Positions 63,094 to 64,000 of a stretch of 64,000 nt of DNA are shown here, piece by piece. Both the position numbers and the translations under genes were made by a program. Every line of letters starts with the position of its first letter. Position 1 is the first letter of the stretch. The notes beneath the pieces are model-generated. The model did no database searches and was not told the origin of the DNA. It was given only the letters and a program-made list of their open reading frames with translations. The DNA is from Chryseobacterium sp. c4a. GTDB lineage: Bacteria; Bacteroidota; Bacteroidia; Flavobacteriales; Weeksellaceae. The DNA is taken from positions 62,001 through 126,000 of the forward strand of contig NZ_WXVU01000001.1 of the NCBI RefSeq assembly GCF_009900745.1, written 5' to 3'.

Positions 63094-63123
63094 ATAAAAA
63101 AAGCCCTCTGAAATGAGGGCTTT
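63094..63123 (-). terminator. Intrinsic terminator of coaE
   Basis: Perfect 9-bp stem AAAGCCCTC/GAGGGCTTT with a six-base loop; the A-run at 63096-63102 gives the T-tract on the minus strand. Confidence 0.85.
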
Positions 63124-63160
63124 ATGTATTATAAAAGTTAGGAAAAATCTAACAGTTTAT

Positions 63161-63787
63161 TTATTCAATGGCAAAGATGACTTTTTCAGTCTGTTCTTTT
63201 AATTCTTCCAGATTGGAATTGTTATAAATGATGCAATCTGCCATTTTGATTTTATCTTTTTCAGGCATTTGCTTTTCCATAACAGCTTCTACTTCGCGAT
63301 AGGTTTTGTTATCTCTATCCATTACCCTTTTGATTCGGATATTATCCTCTGCTGTTACTAAAAGTGACTTGTAACATTGTCTGTTAAGTCTTAGCTCAAA
63401 TAATAAGGCGGTTTCCTTAAAAACCAGGTATTTGGTTTGTTGTTTTATCCATTGCTCAAAATCAATACGTACAGCAGGATGAATGATCTCATTTAATTGC
63501 TGAAGAAGATCTTTATTATTAAAAACCTTACTTGCTACAAATTTTCTGTCATATAACCCATTGGCATCATAAGACTCTTCACCTAGCAATTCTTTGATTT
63601 TAATTTTTAATTCTTCACTATCATTGACAATTTCTTTTGCCCTGTCATCAGAATAATAAACTGGGAAACCGAACTCTTCAATGAATTTTGCAACGGTAGT
63701 TTTTCCTGAGCCAATTCCTCCTGTTAAACCAATAATCTTGGGTGCGGGCGGCTCTGCCTGTGGACCCTCTGAATGTAATTCCTCCAT
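63161..63787 (-). CDS. coaE: Dephospho-CoA kinase
   Basis: Last step of CoA synthesis. P-loop GLTGGIGSGKTTVAKF near residue 20, YYSDDRAKEIV (the conserved DxxAR/DD region), then HPAVR and FKETALLFEL (the conserved PLLFE block). An acidic, Pro-rich stretch of about 17 residues precedes the core. 208 residues. It begins nine bases after the upstream MBL-fold gene stop, so the two share an operon. Confidence 0.94.
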   Translation of the reverse strand: MEELHSEGPQAEPPAPKIIGLTGGIGSGKTTVAKFIEEFGFPVYYSDDRAKEIVNDSEELKIKIKELLGEESYDANGLYDRKFVASKVFNNKDLLQQLNEIIHPAVRIDFEQWIKQQTKYLVFKETALLFELRLNRQCYKSLLVTAEDNIRIKRVMDRDNKTYREVEAVMEKQMPEKDKIKMADCIIYNNSNLEELKEQTEKVIFAIE

Positions 63788-63796
63788 AATTAAATA

Positions 63797-64000
63797 TTAA
63801 TATCCAAAAACATCATTAAAACTGAACGTCTCATCCAGTCTTACTCCTTTTTCAGTCATTTTAAGACTCGCTAATTCATTGTGAGCATCATGCTCAAAGA
63901 ATAATAAATATTCATTATCTACACATTGTTTAAGGAATTTTCCTTTTTCTTCAAGTGTTAAAAGAGGTCTTGTATCATACCCCATTACATACACCTGATT
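63797..64000 (-). CDS. Probable MBL-fold metallo-hydrolase, C-terminal end only
   Basis: The frame is open to the right edge; only about 67 residues are seen. The segment LEEKGKFLKQCVDNEYLLFFEHDAHNELASL and the end LDETFSFNDVFGY recall the C-terminus of a Bacteroidota metallo-beta-lactamase-fold hydrolase (final strand with FEHD). The zinc motif HxHxDH lies outside the window, so the call is tentative. Confidence 0.6.
   Translation of the reverse strand, partial: NQVYVMGYDTRPLLTLEEKGKFLKQCVDNEYLLFFEHDAHNELASLKMTEKGVRLDETFSFNDVFGY

Overview
The window is about 64 kb of AT-rich (roughly one-third GC) chromosome from a bacterium of the phylum Bacteroidota, class Flavobacteriia, most likely Chryseobacterium or a close relative. 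Grounds: recurrent flavobacterial promoter elements (TAnnTTTG, sometimes with an upstream TTTG), few Shine-Dalgarno sites, a type A T9SS sorting domain, a bacillithiol gene (bshB1), Bacteroidota-type LeuRS, NusB and succinate dehydrogenase proteins, a THX ribosomal protein, families such as DUF3276, DUF2480, DUF6438, DUF6452 and DUF6048, and a bacteriocin-like leader peptide of the MKN-KKLSR type.

Layout. 1-5 kb: the end of an M1 aminopeptidase with HEAT-like repeats, a short basic ORF, a 51-residue Cys-rich secreted-peptide candidate, an O-methyltransferase, an NlpC/P60 peptidase and a DUF1648 protein. 5-9 kb: Kdo transferase waaA converging on a three-gene minus-strand surface-sugar operon (acyltransferase, GT2, unknown), then a lipoprotein. 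9.5-18.4 kb: leuS, then an ExbB-ExbD-ExbD-TonB energy module followed by a small membrane protein, a PstS-like lipoprotein and a TPR protein. 18.5-27.4 kb: bshB1, tRNA-His, a degenerate intergenic repeat, a 144-residue protein coupled to a 1680-residue DUF4132 protein, then an SPFH-SHOCT protein with a zinc-ribbon membrane protein. 27.4-34.4 kb: a repeat-rich gap, a PUR-family protein, an ABC exporter, nusB, a DUF1573 lipoprotein, yajC, an SDR, an MscS channel and a YcxB-like protein. 34.5-48 kb: a Crp/Fnr regulator, a sequence-divergent purA, a DUF6438 lipoprotein broken by a one-base frameshift, aspS, a MATE exporter, the THX ribosomal protein, DUF937, a DUF2723-like membrane protein, DUF2480, lpxB, a GH99 glycosidase and a short ComEC. 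49-57 kb: sdhCAB, a thioredoxin-fold lipoprotein without its CXXC, rlmD and the DUF6452/DUF6048 pair. 57.8-64 kb: a 1725-residue T9SS-secreted FN3/GEVED protein, coaE, and the end of a probable MBL-fold protein.

Most of the window is housekeeping and envelope biology: lipid A/LPS (waaA, lpxB, GT2, acyltransferase), TonB energisation, respiratory complex II, translation (leuS, aspS, tRNA-His, THX, rlmD) and cofactors (coaE, bshB1). Intrinsic terminators are frequent and clear, several with UUCG or GAAA tetraloops.

The most unusual items are: (1) the peptide at 2802-2957, whose six cysteines follow the C-C-CC-C-C spacing of inhibitor-cystine-knot (knottin) peptides behind a bacteriocin-like leader; (2) the DUF4132 unit with a partner whose last strand resembles MoaD/ThiS, beside an SPFH/zinc-ribbon pair; (3) the A8-tract frameshift in the DUF6438 lipoprotein; (4) the divergent adenylosuccinate synthetase; (5) the redox-dead thioredoxin-fold lipoprotein. 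All functional statements rest on reading the sequence; no database search was run.
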